A stretch of DNA of 64,000 bases, from positions 16,841,001 through 16,905,000 of the forward strand of contig NC_092680.1 in the NCBI RefSeq assembly GCF_964355755.1, written 5' to 3'. This DNA is from Antedon mediterranea (taxonomy: Eukaryota > Echinodermata > Crinoidea > Comatulida > Antedonidae). Shown here piece after piece: positions 42,334-52,776 of this stretch; the first letter of the stretch is position 1; every line of letters begins with the position of its first letter. The position numbers were made by a program, and so were the translations under genes. A model generated the notes under the pieces. That model had not been told where the DNA came from and made no database searches. It worked only from the letters and a program-made list of their open reading frames with translations.

Positions 42334-42495
42334 TAAAGCTCTGTCTACACTATAAAATGCCTTATTCAAATATGGTATTTAAAACTAGTTTGACAAAAAA
42401 AGTGTGATGTGCCCAAATATGGTAGTGATATGTCAATGTCCATATATGGCAACATCCACATTTTTTTGTCAGAGTTTGATAGTGTAGACAGCTTA
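42334..42495. mobile_element. MITE family A, copy 7 (between ATP5F1A and DDX59)
   Basis: TAAAGCTCTGTCTACACTAT at the left; GAGTTTGATAGTGTAGACAG CTTA at the right. It lies in the convergent spacer, where the rest (42496-43370) shows no gene or other clear element. Confidence 0.85.
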
Positions 42496-43370
42496 AGGTA
42501 TGCCTTCATATCAATGTCAAAATGTTCTGGAACAAAATGGAAAGATGAAGGATGATAATTCAATGATTCTGAATCTTGAACACGCATTACTTAGGATTTC
42601 TAAATATTATTTTTGATTTAACAGGAATTTATTTCATCTGTAGTTAAAAATTGTTTCATTTTGGATTTTTATTCAATTAAAACCGACTGATTCAAATAAA
42701 CTTGATATATTGCAAGTGTAGCTTACAAAGCAACTGATAGCATCACAGATTTTATCTGCAGTTTTTGCCCAATTAAAAGTAATGACGTATTTAGACACTA
42801 CAATAATAACACAACACCAATTTTTACTACTGTTCACTACTTTAATTAAGTATAAATAGTAAAAAAGCAAAACAAGGTTTAGAAAATATACAGCGTGTTT
42901 GATTTCAACCCTTTTGCACCATGCCACTAAAGTAAACATCAATTTTTAAATGTCTGCAGGAATTGTAAAATTCTAGTGGAAGAATTCTAGTGGAAGAATT
43001 CTTGCAGCTGTTAATAATTTTTTTGCAATTTCTATTATACAGCAAGATTTACAAAATAAAAATTAGAATGTAAACTAAAGTTTTTGGATCATTTAATTGA
43101 ACTTAAATACATAGCTAGAGGTAGTATATTCTGAAAAATAAAACTATTTCTGCTAACTTTCCTAAACTTTTAACAATTGTTTTTTTTTCATTATTATTAA
43201 AAGAAGCATTAGTGTTACATAGTATAACTTCAGTATACCTTAAAAGTATGTGTCTAGTTTGAAAGATATCTTTCTTTATAAAACAAATCTTAATACATTT
43301 TGGCACCATGTTCTCAGTAATTTCCTATTTCAGATATTGTAATTTTCTTTTTTTGACACAACGGTTCTGC

Positions 43371-46300
43371 CTAAAATGTCACTTTCCAGTTTCGTTTCTG
43401 AAGCATATCCTTTACGCCTTCCCTGAAAACAAGCAAATATAATCAGTTGTGCTACTGATTGTAAGGTCAAGACACAACTTTGCGCTGATTACTAGCTGCA
43501 TTGTGGGAGTATGTTTCCATACGTGTTTGATCCAAAAATGACCGGGGTAATAATATGTACAGCGCTTAGAGGTTTCACAACATTAGGATCTTTATAAATT
43601 CAGGACATTATTATTATCATTATTTCAAAGAAATTAAAATACTTATCAAGGCCAATTTAAACAGACAAGCGGTAACAGTAAGAATCTTTATTATGAGTGG
43701 AAACTGTCCATTAGCTCCACATCATGTGTAAATGGTCATAAGGAATAACATAGATTCTATATTTTTATTACCGTTACCGCTCGTCTGTGTAAATTGGCCT
43801 TTACTGCATTATTTATCTCACCTGCTTTTTCGTTTTCGTGAGAAGACAGCTTTTGATTTTGATGATTTACGTTCATGTTTTTCACGTTGAAGGTGTAAAT
43901 GCGGTGAGTTGCATAATTCAATTGGTAGGTGGATGCCTAACGGCTCCAGTGCTGTGACAAACTCCAGAAAGATGTGTTTACTGGCGTTATTAATAAAGGT
44001 AATAGCAGTCCCTTTCCCACCGAGTCGGCCTGTTCTTCCAATCTATCAAACAATAGAGTAAGTTCATAAAGCTCTGTTTACACTATCAAAATTTATTTGA
44101 CAAAATTTCATGGCCAAATGTGCACATGATGTCATATCACTACCAAATTTATGCATATTATTATCATATATGGTCACATCACACTTTTTTTGTCAAACTT
44201 GTTCGATAGTGTACACAAAGCTTTACACCTTGGTCACTGTCAAGTGCGTATGTACAATTGTTGATATAAATTTTGCGGTACACCCCGTATATTAACCGTT
44301 CTTTTCAGAGAGAAACTCAACAGTTTTTTTTTAACTAATATACATGTTGTACTGCAAACTTTATATCAACATTTGATTTCGCCATGTAAAATTTCAAACA
44401 ATAGATTTACAATTGTTTCTGTATAACTAAAGGATGCAAGGATGCTGAGCTCCGGAGATCAAAGGGTTTATCTGTGGCTGCGACACGATCAGTTCCATGT
44501 CTGCAGAGAATATGTACATAGTATAGTGCTGTTGGTATTTGTCGCAGCCAGACATAAATCAAAGGACTGTTACAAATTCTTGGCAAGGCGAGCCAGTGTT
44601 CTGTTGTTAGATTGCCTTGCTAAAACTAACTTTAATTATTTTTTAAACAAATGAAGAAAATAAAAATTTATTTGATACAATAATTAATATCATTTGCAAT
44701 TCACAGTAAAGATCACAAACTAACCTGATGAATATATTCCTCAACAGTGTTTGGCATGTCAAAGTTGATAACAAGTTTGACCCCTACAAGGTCAATCCCT
44801 CGTCCAAGTACAGATGTACACACCATGATTGGAAATGCTGACTCTAGGAAATGCTGTAAAGTCTGAGATCTTTCAACCTGAGTTTTATCGCCATGCAAAG
44901 TGGCTACTTTATATCCACATATCTAAGGAAAAGAAACAAAATAAATTGTGTTTCATTTAAATGCCAGGTAAGTCATATAGTTTGATAGTATAGACAGAGC
45001 TTTAGACATAATAGACAATTCAAGGGATAAATTTGTAAAACCAATCATTATATCTAATAGACCCTTACATCACACGGTTACTTAATGATAAAATTGTTTA
45101 ATTTATGATTTTTATTCTTTTTCATGTCATTTTAATGTATTTGATATTTGATATTTTTTACTGTAAAAAATGCAATTTAGCATTTGGCTGCAAATGTATT
45201 TTACTTATATAAGTATTGAAAGATACCAAGATATATATATATATATATATTCAGTAATTTCAATTTTTAATAATCTTACCTTTTTTATTGTTTGTGAAAG
45301 CATCTCACAGCCAAGTTTGGAGTCCACAAATATTACTAAAGGAGGTCTAGTAAAAGAAAAATACTTAATTTACTCTATAAAATAATGGGACATACAAGAT
45401 TAACTATTTTATACTTTTACCATTATTTACTAAATTGTTTCTGTTTTACGAAAATTGATATCGGTCATTTCACAACATACTTGTAGTGTTTTGGGTCCTG
45501 CAAGAGCCCAAATAACTTCTTTTTCTTTGATGGGTCTTCAACCCATAAGATTGTATGCTTCACTGAACTGCTAGGAGTGCTTGGCTGAAATAACAAATAC
45601 GAGAAAAGACAAATAACATTTTGTGCTAATCAATACATATTTTGTACCGCAGTCACTCTTTTCATTCAGGGAAAAAGTTAAGAAGACACATATTAGGATA
45701 GAAGAAGCATGGTGGACACAGTTTCTGTGTTCATTGTATGGTTAAACCATAGGTCATAGGTTAAACCAAGGCAATCTAACAAGACGCTGATATTGGGCAG
45801 ATCAAAGGGTAAACTCTAGGCTTTGTATGAATTCGTCGAAGGGTAACAGCACATCAAAGTCTGTTACAATATCCTATCTTTGCTAGTCGAACTCAGCGTC
45901 CTGTTGTTAAATTTCCTTGGTTAAACTTATTCCTTCATGCTTATGTTAATTCAACCATCCAATCAAGCGCTATTTTTACCCTCAGCAAATGTAAATTTTT
46001 GTAAAACCAACAGATTACAGGTAGAATTGTATAATAATACATATTTTCTTGACATTTTCAAGTCCACAGAATATGGGAGCTTGGGACGTGCAGTGTGTGA
46101 TAGTTAAAATTGCTGCCATCCTGCATTTCCTGTTGTGTAAAGTCTCTAATATGAGATTAGTAAAATTATTTCCTGGTCAAAACCCTTCTACAAAATGATG
46201 AGCAAATAATGGACCCATAGGTCACATTACATTTTTTTGTCACATAAAGTTTGATAGTGTAGACAAAGATGAACTTACGGTTCCAATTGAGATATAGATA

Positions 46301-49300
46301 GGATTATGTAGCAATGTCGATGCCAGCGTTTCTGTTGCTTTAGGTATTGTAGCTGAGAACAACATGGTCTGGTGATCATCTTCAAGCTCCTTCATTATAT
46401 TCATCACCTTTTATGAAAATATAATTTATATACATATATTTATATGGTAAATTACTGAAAACAACAATACTGTGGTGGATCTGAATAGATAAAAAATAAT
46501 AAAAAGCATATCAGAACAAAAAAGTAAACACAGTTTATTTGTCATATTTACTGACCACAACACATCATTCCTTTAAGCATTATTGCTGGGTAGTTTAAAC
46601 TTTCGTTCTGTTAATATTCTTTTTTTTTTCCTTTGATTTGATTTTAATTTGATTTTTTTTTGGAGTTTGATTTTATTTTCAATGTGTGTGTCTGGTTTTT
46701 CCTGAAAATATGATTTTCAGAATGGTTTTGGAAAAGTTTTCCAGTTTTTACAGTTTACTATTGTAGTAATAATTAACCTCTGACCTGATCTTGAAAGCCC
46801 ATCTGTAACATGGAGTCTACTTCATCAACCACCAATAACTTAATGTGATCTAAACATATCTCTGAAATGATTAACAGGAATTTTACAATAATATCGAACA
46901 CCGATTTCTTGAGATGCTTGTTTTATTTAGTTTATTATCTAATTCATCAGATATTTGTCCATTGTGCTTTACGTTAAGTACATATCAATATATACTTAGC
47001 ATAAAGTACAATTTGTACCAAACAGTAGGTGAAAAGTTTTTTGCTATACCTTCTTTCGCTATAAGATCCAACAACCGTCCAGGTGTGGCTATAACCAGCT
47101 AAATAGAAATGAAAAGAAAAAAAATTGATCAACAAATAATCAAATAATTTCTTGGGAATGACAGGAAGAGAGAGGGAGACTCAGATCCAGTGGTGCGCAG
47201 TGCCTAAAAATTGTCAAGTTTTAAACTTAACCTAATGTCCTATCTTATGGATAGATCTGCCTATGAGAGGGTTGGGGATGTAATATTTATTTGCATGAAA
47301 AGCTCATTCATTTGCTGATAATTTGCATATTATACATTACCTGAACACCTTGTTGGAGTCTATGAATCTGAGGAGGCATGGGTAATCCACCAACAATGAG
47401 GGCAGTCTTCATGTTCTGTAGTCCTAAAGCATTGTAAAAAAGGTAAATGTGATATATGTTATCTTAACTGGAAACTAAGGTTGGATTACTGCCACTAGGG
47501 CAAGCCTTTCCTCAACCATCTTTCTGGTGGTAGGCCAAGTCTTCTTGGAAAATTACACAAATACTAAGTACCTTTCATAATTTGTTTAGCCTGCGACTCA
47601 ATCTGCATAGCCAGTTCTCTCGTTGGGGTCAAGATGATAACAATCGGTTTATATTTTTGTTCTTTTTCATGAACTTCATTGTAGATAAGTAGTGTGGATG
47701 GAATCAGAAACGAGGCAGCTGCAAAAAAAAGTTATTATTTTTATGATTGATCCTGTCCATAACAAATGATATTTTTATCTTATTTTATGTATTTTGGCAC
47801 ATGTTCCCAAGGATTACCAATAGTAAATTTATCACTGTCTTATCAGATAGGTGGTAATACCCCTGATACAGGACTATGTTGTGAACCCCTTACTCGTCTT
47901 GAATAATGAACTTGGTTATTTAAAGTGCACACAGACAAACTGTGGACCAACGGTTTATGGTCCTTATCTGAGAAAAGTCATAATAGTTGCTGGGTTGCAA
48001 AATGTGAGTATTTCGCCATAGCATTATTGTTATTAAAATAGACAAACGTTTGTTTAAAATAAAACTTACTTTTTCCAGAGCTTGTTTGCGCACAAACCAT
48101 GAGATCATGGTTTAGAAGAGCAGCTGGTATGACCTGCATTTGAACAGGTGTTGGACTCTTGTATTCAGACTTCTTAAGGTTATGTGCCACTGTAATGGAA
48201 TTTAAAATGGCAACTAGAACAGACTAAGATTATTGCTCAGATAGTGTATTTCACTAGGTTTTTTTTTGTAACAATGACTACATGCATATTGGTAACAACT
48301 ATCATAATGCTGTATATTTTTGTTTTTCTTTACATGAGCATTCAGTACGAAAAGTACAAACTTACTTGTTTTAGGCAAACTCAAATGGGAAAACTCAATG
48401 ATTGGTTTTGGAATGTTCAGGCCTTCAACAAAAATTGAAACCTTTGAAAACAAAATCAAATATTATGTAAGTTTACTTTTAATATTTAGAACGAACTAAG
48501 CAATCAATTGATGAGGTATTTATTCACTAGTGTATGAATAAGTATCTGAAAGCTAATAATACACAACAAATACCCAAAGCCACATTGAGGTTGACGGCGA
48601 AATAACAAATACAATGTTTCATATTGTGTATTTTGTACTGGAAGCAATCTGGCTAAACAATTGCCTAAACAGTTTGTTTTTTAACTTTTATATACAGTAG
48701 GGCCTATTTGGTTGTATTTTCCAACTAATGCAAGACCATTTACAAAATTACATTAAACATCACAGACAAAAACACATTTACAATAAAAATAACTGTACAA
48801 ATTTAAATATAACCTGATTTCTAAGTTCATGAACTTGTTCTTTTGTTAGGCTAGCCAAAGTAGGATGCTCTCTATATGCGTAGCCAGCTGTGCAGCGTGA
48901 CGGGCCCATGTCAAGTAGATCTTGGTCACTGTCAGCATCATCATCTTGGTGGTACTGATCACTGGAATTATCTACTGTTGCATCCTAAAATATAAGTACA
49001 AATCATTATGTTATTTATTGTCTGTGGTCTTTAATATTATCAGGCAGAAGAGAAAATAAATTTATTATATGTTTTGCCATTCTTCTATGAAGTAATTGTA
49101 GGCCCTACTATACTCAGTATAGCACACCCGAATATTACGTTTTCGCAGTGTTATCAACGTACTGTGTACACATTACAATCATCAGAGAAAAGAGGCAAAA
49201 CATTAATTTACCTCTCTGACACATTTGTAGAAGACTTCAAATAATTATTATCGGTAAGAGAAAATTTGTCGGTAATTTTTAAACATTAAATAAATGTTGG

Positions 49301-50707
49301 TAAAAATTAAATTACAGTTAGGCCGCTGGAAATACATTACATGGTTCTCGTCACCGCCCGCTCGCGATTTTAGGCCCCGCACCAAAAAAGTTCATCTTTC
49401 ATCTTTGTGTATTTGCATGGAGCTTTACTCCATGGTATTTGTTAAGAAAAAACAGGGGTAAACATGGGAAAAGTACAAATTTTGTTATATTTTCTTTCAT
49501 GAAAATCCGACTCACCTCCCGTCGATCGTGAACGCTCAAACCATTCTGTGATCGCACGATTTCGCAACATAAAGTGTGTATATGAATCGTCGCGGACCGA
49601 CATCAATCCGTATTTTGAGCCTATTCTTGTCTGGGCGTGTGTGGTGAGCGTGTGTTTGTCGTATCCACACGCGATATTGAACTCGGTTCAACTTTAACGA
49701 TTTAAGATTTTAACGATTTTCAACGTTAATTTTTACCCCCTTTTCCTGTTAAATTGTTGAATATGCCAACTCAACGCAACTTAACGTCGACAGGAAAACA
49801 GGCTTTATAGTATCATCAGAACGAGGTCTACCGCGTTTTTTTTTGGTCTGCTGCTCTCGTACATTTCGCGATCGATCGTCGTGCCTGGCTACCTCTCTGC
49901 CTACGGCATTATTGCATTCAAGGTTTATTTCACTTAATTAAAATACTGTGATGAAAGATGAACGTTGACAAAAATCCCTCACCAATTTTTTGATAAGTGC
50001 TGACGAGAACCATCTAATGTATTTCCAGCGGCCTTATTCAAAAACTTGGGACACAAAGCAAATGCTATTGCATACTTATGGGACTGCTTATTCTAAAATA
50101 AATCAAAAATAAATTGAAACAATTATTAGCTTTCAGATACTTATTTTTGGTACCCTTTCAAGATAATGGTTTAGTCCATACACTAGTGAATAAATACCTC
50201 ATCAATTGATTGCTTAGTTCGTGCTAAATTCCTTGCTTTACACTCAAGACTACAAACATCCGCATCCGTCTGGTCACAAATGTACTCGCCATATCGACCA
50301 CAAATAACGCATACCGGTTCACCTGACGCTGGAAATCTCTGTTCTTTACTGTATGACTTTATCGATGGCCTACACTTTACAGTAGTATTAGTGTCTTCCT
50401 GGCTCTCATAGTGAATTGTATTGTTAGTCATATCATCATCCTCAGATGGTATTGTTGTAGAAAGGAGATCAAACGAATCTTGGTTATGATCCAACGTTAT
50501 TTTCATTTCATTTTCATCTGTATTTGTATTGGTGGTGTTGTTATCGTCATTGTTACTACATTTAGATTGCTCTACTGTGTCTTTTTTAGCTTCAGAATGT
50601 ACTAATGTATTAAAAGTTTGTAAATTTGCTGTGTTCGATACTTGTTTTCTGAAAGGTGGCTTTGTAATTCTGGTGGAAGCAACTTTAAGTGAACGTGGAA
50701 CAAACAT
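43371..50707 (-). CDS. DDX59: ATP-dependent RNA helicase DDX59 (HIT zinc finger plus DEAD-box)
   Basis: Fourteen coding exons, phase-consistent: 50707-50198, 48984-48814, 48441-48366, 48189-48070, 47718-47572, 47423-47341, 47098-47050, 46861-46785, 46407-46279, 45584-45481, 45346-45280, 44922-44725, 44042-43822, 43422-43371. Product 667 aa (human about 619). It starts MFVPRSLKV like the vertebrate protein. The HIT zinc finger is at about 133-160 ([20 protein letters not shown]). Helicase motifs in order: Q motif SPTPVQMQ (264-271), motif I AQTSSGKT (286-293), Ia PTRELA, DEVD (398-401) in place of DEAD, III SAT (429-431), GRGID (551-555) and VI HQIGRTGR (576-583). Motif I has Ser where most family members have Gly. 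The 5' UTR is spliced: an acceptor lies 7 bases before the ATG. In humans DDX59 is linked to orofaciodigital syndrome and Hedgehog signalling; its RNA substrates are not well known. Confidence 0.96.
43500..43625 (-). mobile_element. Possible SINE tail fragment in DDX59 last intron
   Basis: On the minus strand it runs from an (ATAATG)n-like tract at 43605-43625 through AAACCTCTAAGCGCTGTACA TATTATTACCCCGGTCATTTTTGG. AGCGCTGTACATATTAT resembles the ends of common SINE/LINE tails. No tRNA-like head seen. Confidence 0.4.
43648..43802. mobile_element. MITE with AAGGCCAATTTAAACAGAC termini (~155 bp)
   Basis: Left AAGGCCAATTTAAACAGACA AGCGGTAACAGTAA pairs with right TTACCGTTACCGCTCGTCTG TGTAAATTGGCCTT. 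Its end lies 20 bp from the penultimate DDX59 exon. A fragment of its middle (ACATAGATTCTAT) also occurs at 5549. Confidence 0.8.
44067..44225. mobile_element. MITE family A, copy 8 (DDX59 intron)
   Basis: TAAAGCTCTGTTTACACTAT at the left; GTTCGATAGTGTACACAAAG CTTTACA at the right, about 160 bp. Starts 25 bp upstream (in DDX59 sense) of the exon ending at 44042. Confidence 0.85.
44432..44620. mobile_element. Inverted-repeat family D, copy 1 (DDX59 intron)
   Basis: Shares with 45761-45925 and 60405-60650: GGATGCTGAGCTC at the left, GATCAAAGGG, then ATNAATCAAAGGACTGTTAC, TTGGCAAG and TTCTGTTGTTAGATTGCCTTG. It also shares the palindromic middle TGTGGCTGCGACACGATCAG / TTTGTCGCAGCCAGACATA with 60405-60650. 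Confidence 0.7.
44973..45004. mobile_element. MITE family A, right-end fragment
   Basis: ATAGTTTGATAGTATAGACA GAGCTTTA, the right terminus only; no left terminus in range. Confidence 0.7.
45230..45250. repeat. (AT)n microsatellite in a DDX59 intron
   Basis: About ten AT units, 29 bp from the 3' edge of the exon at 45280-45346. Confidence 0.85.
45761..45925. mobile_element. Inverted-repeat family D, copy 2 (DDX59 intron)
   Basis: Cleanest termini of the family: TTAAACCAAGGCAATCTAAC AAGACGCTGA at the left and TCAGCGTCCTGTTGTTAAAT TTCCTTGGTTAA at the right, with a likely TTAA target. About 165 bp. In the intron between exons 46407-46279 and 45584-45481. Confidence 0.75.
46219..46268. mobile_element. 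MITE family A, right-half fragment (abuts DDX59 exon)
   Basis: GGTCACATTACATTTTTTTG TCACATAAAGTTTGATAGTGTAGACAAAG; the left half is missing. It ends 10 bp from the exon 46279-46407, next to its donor. Confidence 0.7.
47797..47985 (-). mobile_element. SINE body copy, head missing (DDX59 intron)
   Basis: TTTAAAGTGCACACA, CNGTGGACC, ACGGTTTATGGTCCTTATCTGAGAA match the body of the SINE at 4556-4803. The flanking block 47810-47873 matches 39367-39430 in inverted orientation. No A or B box is present. Confidence 0.6.
48484..48575 (+). repeat. Inverted duplicate of the DDX59 exon 1 3' end and donor site
   Basis: Plus-strand sequence from ATTTAGAACGAACTAAGCAA through ATTGATGAGGTATTTATTCA CTAGTGTATG to AAGTATCTGAAAGCTAATAA is the inverse of 50123-50229, which holds the last codons of DDX59 exon 1 plus about 75 bases of intron. 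The copy lacks about 30 intron bases (between TGTATG and AATAAGTATC). The two arms are 1.55 kb apart within one DDX59 transcript. Confidence 0.85.
49319..50036. mobile_element. Inverted-repeat element with nested half-element (DDX59 intron 1)
   Basis: TAGGCCGCTGGAAATACATT ACATGGTTCTCG (49319) pairs with GAGAACCATCTAATGTATTT CCAGCGGCCTTA (ending 50036). Inside, 49676-49810 is an inverted half-copy of the element at 31580-32215. Inner inverted words (TCTTTCATCTTTGT near 49395, ATGAAAGATGAAC near 49950) extend the outer arms. The GC content is higher than in the surrounding intron. Confidence 0.75.
49676..49810 (-). mobile_element. Half-copy of the 31580-32215 element, nested
   Basis: Runs from TTGAACTCGGTTCAACTTTA ACGATT to AACTTAACGTCGACAGGAAA ACAGGCTTTATAG, the inverse of 31580-31700. 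Only this end is present. Confidence 0.75.
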
Positions 50708-50768
50708 GTTTAAACTGAAAACAAATATTTAATAATATTTATTATGCACTTCTAAATTGTATTACCAA

Positions 50769-51001
50769 CTATAAGACCCTCGGGAGAGGTGCGTTATTTG
50801 TCCGTCATACCTTATGAATACTTTGACGCAGCCATGCATAAAATATATGACTTACCTTTAGGTGACCATGACCATTTTGATACACTGTGATCATGTTTTT
50901 TATGATATTTTGAGAGGTAAAGTGACGGACATATTGACACACCATCAATAATTATTTGTAAATGACGCACCCATGACGCACATCTTCCGGGGGTCGTATA
51001 G
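50769..51001. mobile_element. MITE in the DDX59 5' UTR intron (~233 bp)
   Basis: CTATAAGACCCTCGGGAGAG GTGCG at the left pairs with GCACATCTTCCGGGGGTCGT ATAG at the right. An inner pair surrounds TGACGGACATATTGACACAC. No ORF. Confidence 0.75.
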
Positions 51002-51400
51002 TAAGTGGGTCATACAATTGAAAACAAATTAATTAATCATTCATTTTCTAAATTATTTATTATTAAAACATATTATAATATCATGATTCATATCATTTCA
51101 AACGTGATAATTTGTACGAATAATAACTTTTGAAAGAGGTTTAACCAAAATTTTGCGGCCGAAATTACACTGGCGGCCGGCGATTATACGCCATGACCCT
51201 CTGCCCTGTTATATTATATCATAGGCCTAGCCTACCCGGGCCCTTTTTTAAGTGTAGGCCTAGGCCTAGCCGGATCCGGCCTAGAGCCTAGCCCTACCTA
51301 GCCTTGCCTTGTGTTTACTTAACTTAACGATTCACGCACTTTGCTAATTTTATTTTGTTTTTTTAAAAAGCTGTTACTTTATAATATCAATAACACTCAC

Positions 51401-51475
51401 CTCACACCTTACCGGTAATCTTCCTCACATTTTACTTTTAAAAAGAAATTCTTTTAGGAGCAGATTTCCTTTTCC
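51401..51475 (-). other. Probable DDX59 5' non-coding exon
   Basis: The DDX59 ATG exon begins with an acceptor (TTTGTTTTCAG) only 7 bases upstream of the ATG, so an upstream exon must exist. On the minus strand the best donor is GTGAG followed by GTGAGTGTTA, the exon ending at 51401. The upstream limit is unknown; the value given is a guess. Confidence 0.45.
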
Positions 51476-52440
51476 TCATGTTGTTTTGTCTTTTTTATTT
51501 TGCGAATGTTTGTTTTTATCACGTCGCCCTCTAGAGTCTTTGATACTACCGTACACCCCCGTCGTATCATCGTACCCGTATCATCTAAAAAAGTTGAATT
51601 AAAATCCAGGTAGAGTTTCAGAAAGTTTTAACAGATTCTATTTTATATATAGGGCCTATTTTACTCGATGAATATTTCATATCAAGTAATATGCCTATTA
51701 TTACAATCCAATACAAATATTAATATATTAACATAGCATATGTTAAAGCAAATCATTTATCATTATTAATACTAGGCCCAGTCTCTTTTATTCATAAAAA
51801 GTATGTGAGGGCAAATGCTTTATGCCTATAACTAACAAATCACTACACTTTAAAAAAAAATGTTTATACACAAATCGTGCATATTTTTTTTCAAAATGGT
51901 AAATAATTCCGATGACCTATTAAAATACAGTACTTACTTTAGGATAATTTTTTTAACCGCCCTCCTTCCCCTGAAACAAGGCAACAAGTGTATTTTTTAT
52001 TATCTCATTTTGACTTCAAAAATTGTTCCAATGGATAGCTTCGAGAAATTCACTAATAATAGGCCGATACCCGCCAAGACTCTAATCATATGAAAAAACA
52101 TAATCCTTCACACGTTTTGGGGTTCAATATTGGAATATCTGACCTCTCGTAAATTTTTCTTCGATAAAATTGAGATAAAAAAAGAGTAGGCCTAAGTTTA
52201 ATTCGGAAACTATACTAATTACGTTTTACCTCTGAGTGTACCAATAGGCCTAAACATGGAGAAAAATGTCTTCATGGTTGTACTTTCAACCTGAAATATT
52301 ACTATATTACTGTACTAGAGTATCTGCCATGCGAATCTTTAAATAGAGTTATTCTCTTTTATAGAAAAAAACTCAAATGATATTTATTCTTACATTAGAA
52401 TTAAAAATAGCATTCATATTTATTCTAATGTAGGCCTAAG
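51476..52440. other. Divergent spacer between DDX59 and the GOLM gene
   Basis: About 1 kb of AT-rich sequence with no exon, inverted-repeat element or RNA gene that I can support. It presumably contains the DDX59 promoter at its left end. Confidence 0.4.
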
Positions 52441-52449
52441 ACGTTAATG

Positions 52450-52645
52450 CAATTTTTAATAGTTTTACATTTTTAACAGTATTTTTAACTTTTTATCTTG
52501 TATTTTTAATCTGTTATTGTTAAACTGTTAAATACTGCACGTTTTTAAATTGTTGCAATATTGTTGTTTTAATCTACCAAGCAAAGTGAACTTCCATTTT
52601 TATGGACAAATAAAATTTCTTGAATCTTGAATCTTGAATCTTGTA
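52450..52645 (+). mobile_element. LINE-like 3' end with (TTGAATC)n tail, upstream of the GOLM gene
   Basis: A T-rich region is followed by TTTTATGGACAAATAAAATT and tandem CTTGAATCTTGAATCTTGAA (52618-52642). The tandem heptamer after an AATAAA-like word is characteristic of L2/CR1-type 3' ends. No coding part remains. It ends about 130 bp before the GOLM ATG. Confidence 0.55.
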
Positions 52646-52724
52646 ATACCATCTGACAATTATGAGAACATCTTTTTTCGATAGTGCGACCTCTGTAGTA
52701 TTAGTTCTATTCTTTGGTTGTACT

Positions 52725-52745
52725 ATGCGCCGCGCCTGCGCCGTT
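52725..52745 (+). promoter_or_regulatory. GC-rich NRF1-like core, GOLM promoter
   Basis: ATGCGCCGCGCCTGCGCCG sits 35-50 bp upstream of the ATG in otherwise AT-rich DNA. TGCGCCTGCGC-type words differ by little from the NRF1 consensus. There is no TATA box at a sensible position. Inference only. Confidence 0.35.
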
Positions 52746-52776
52746 AACATTTGTCGTGTACACATCACCAACAAAC

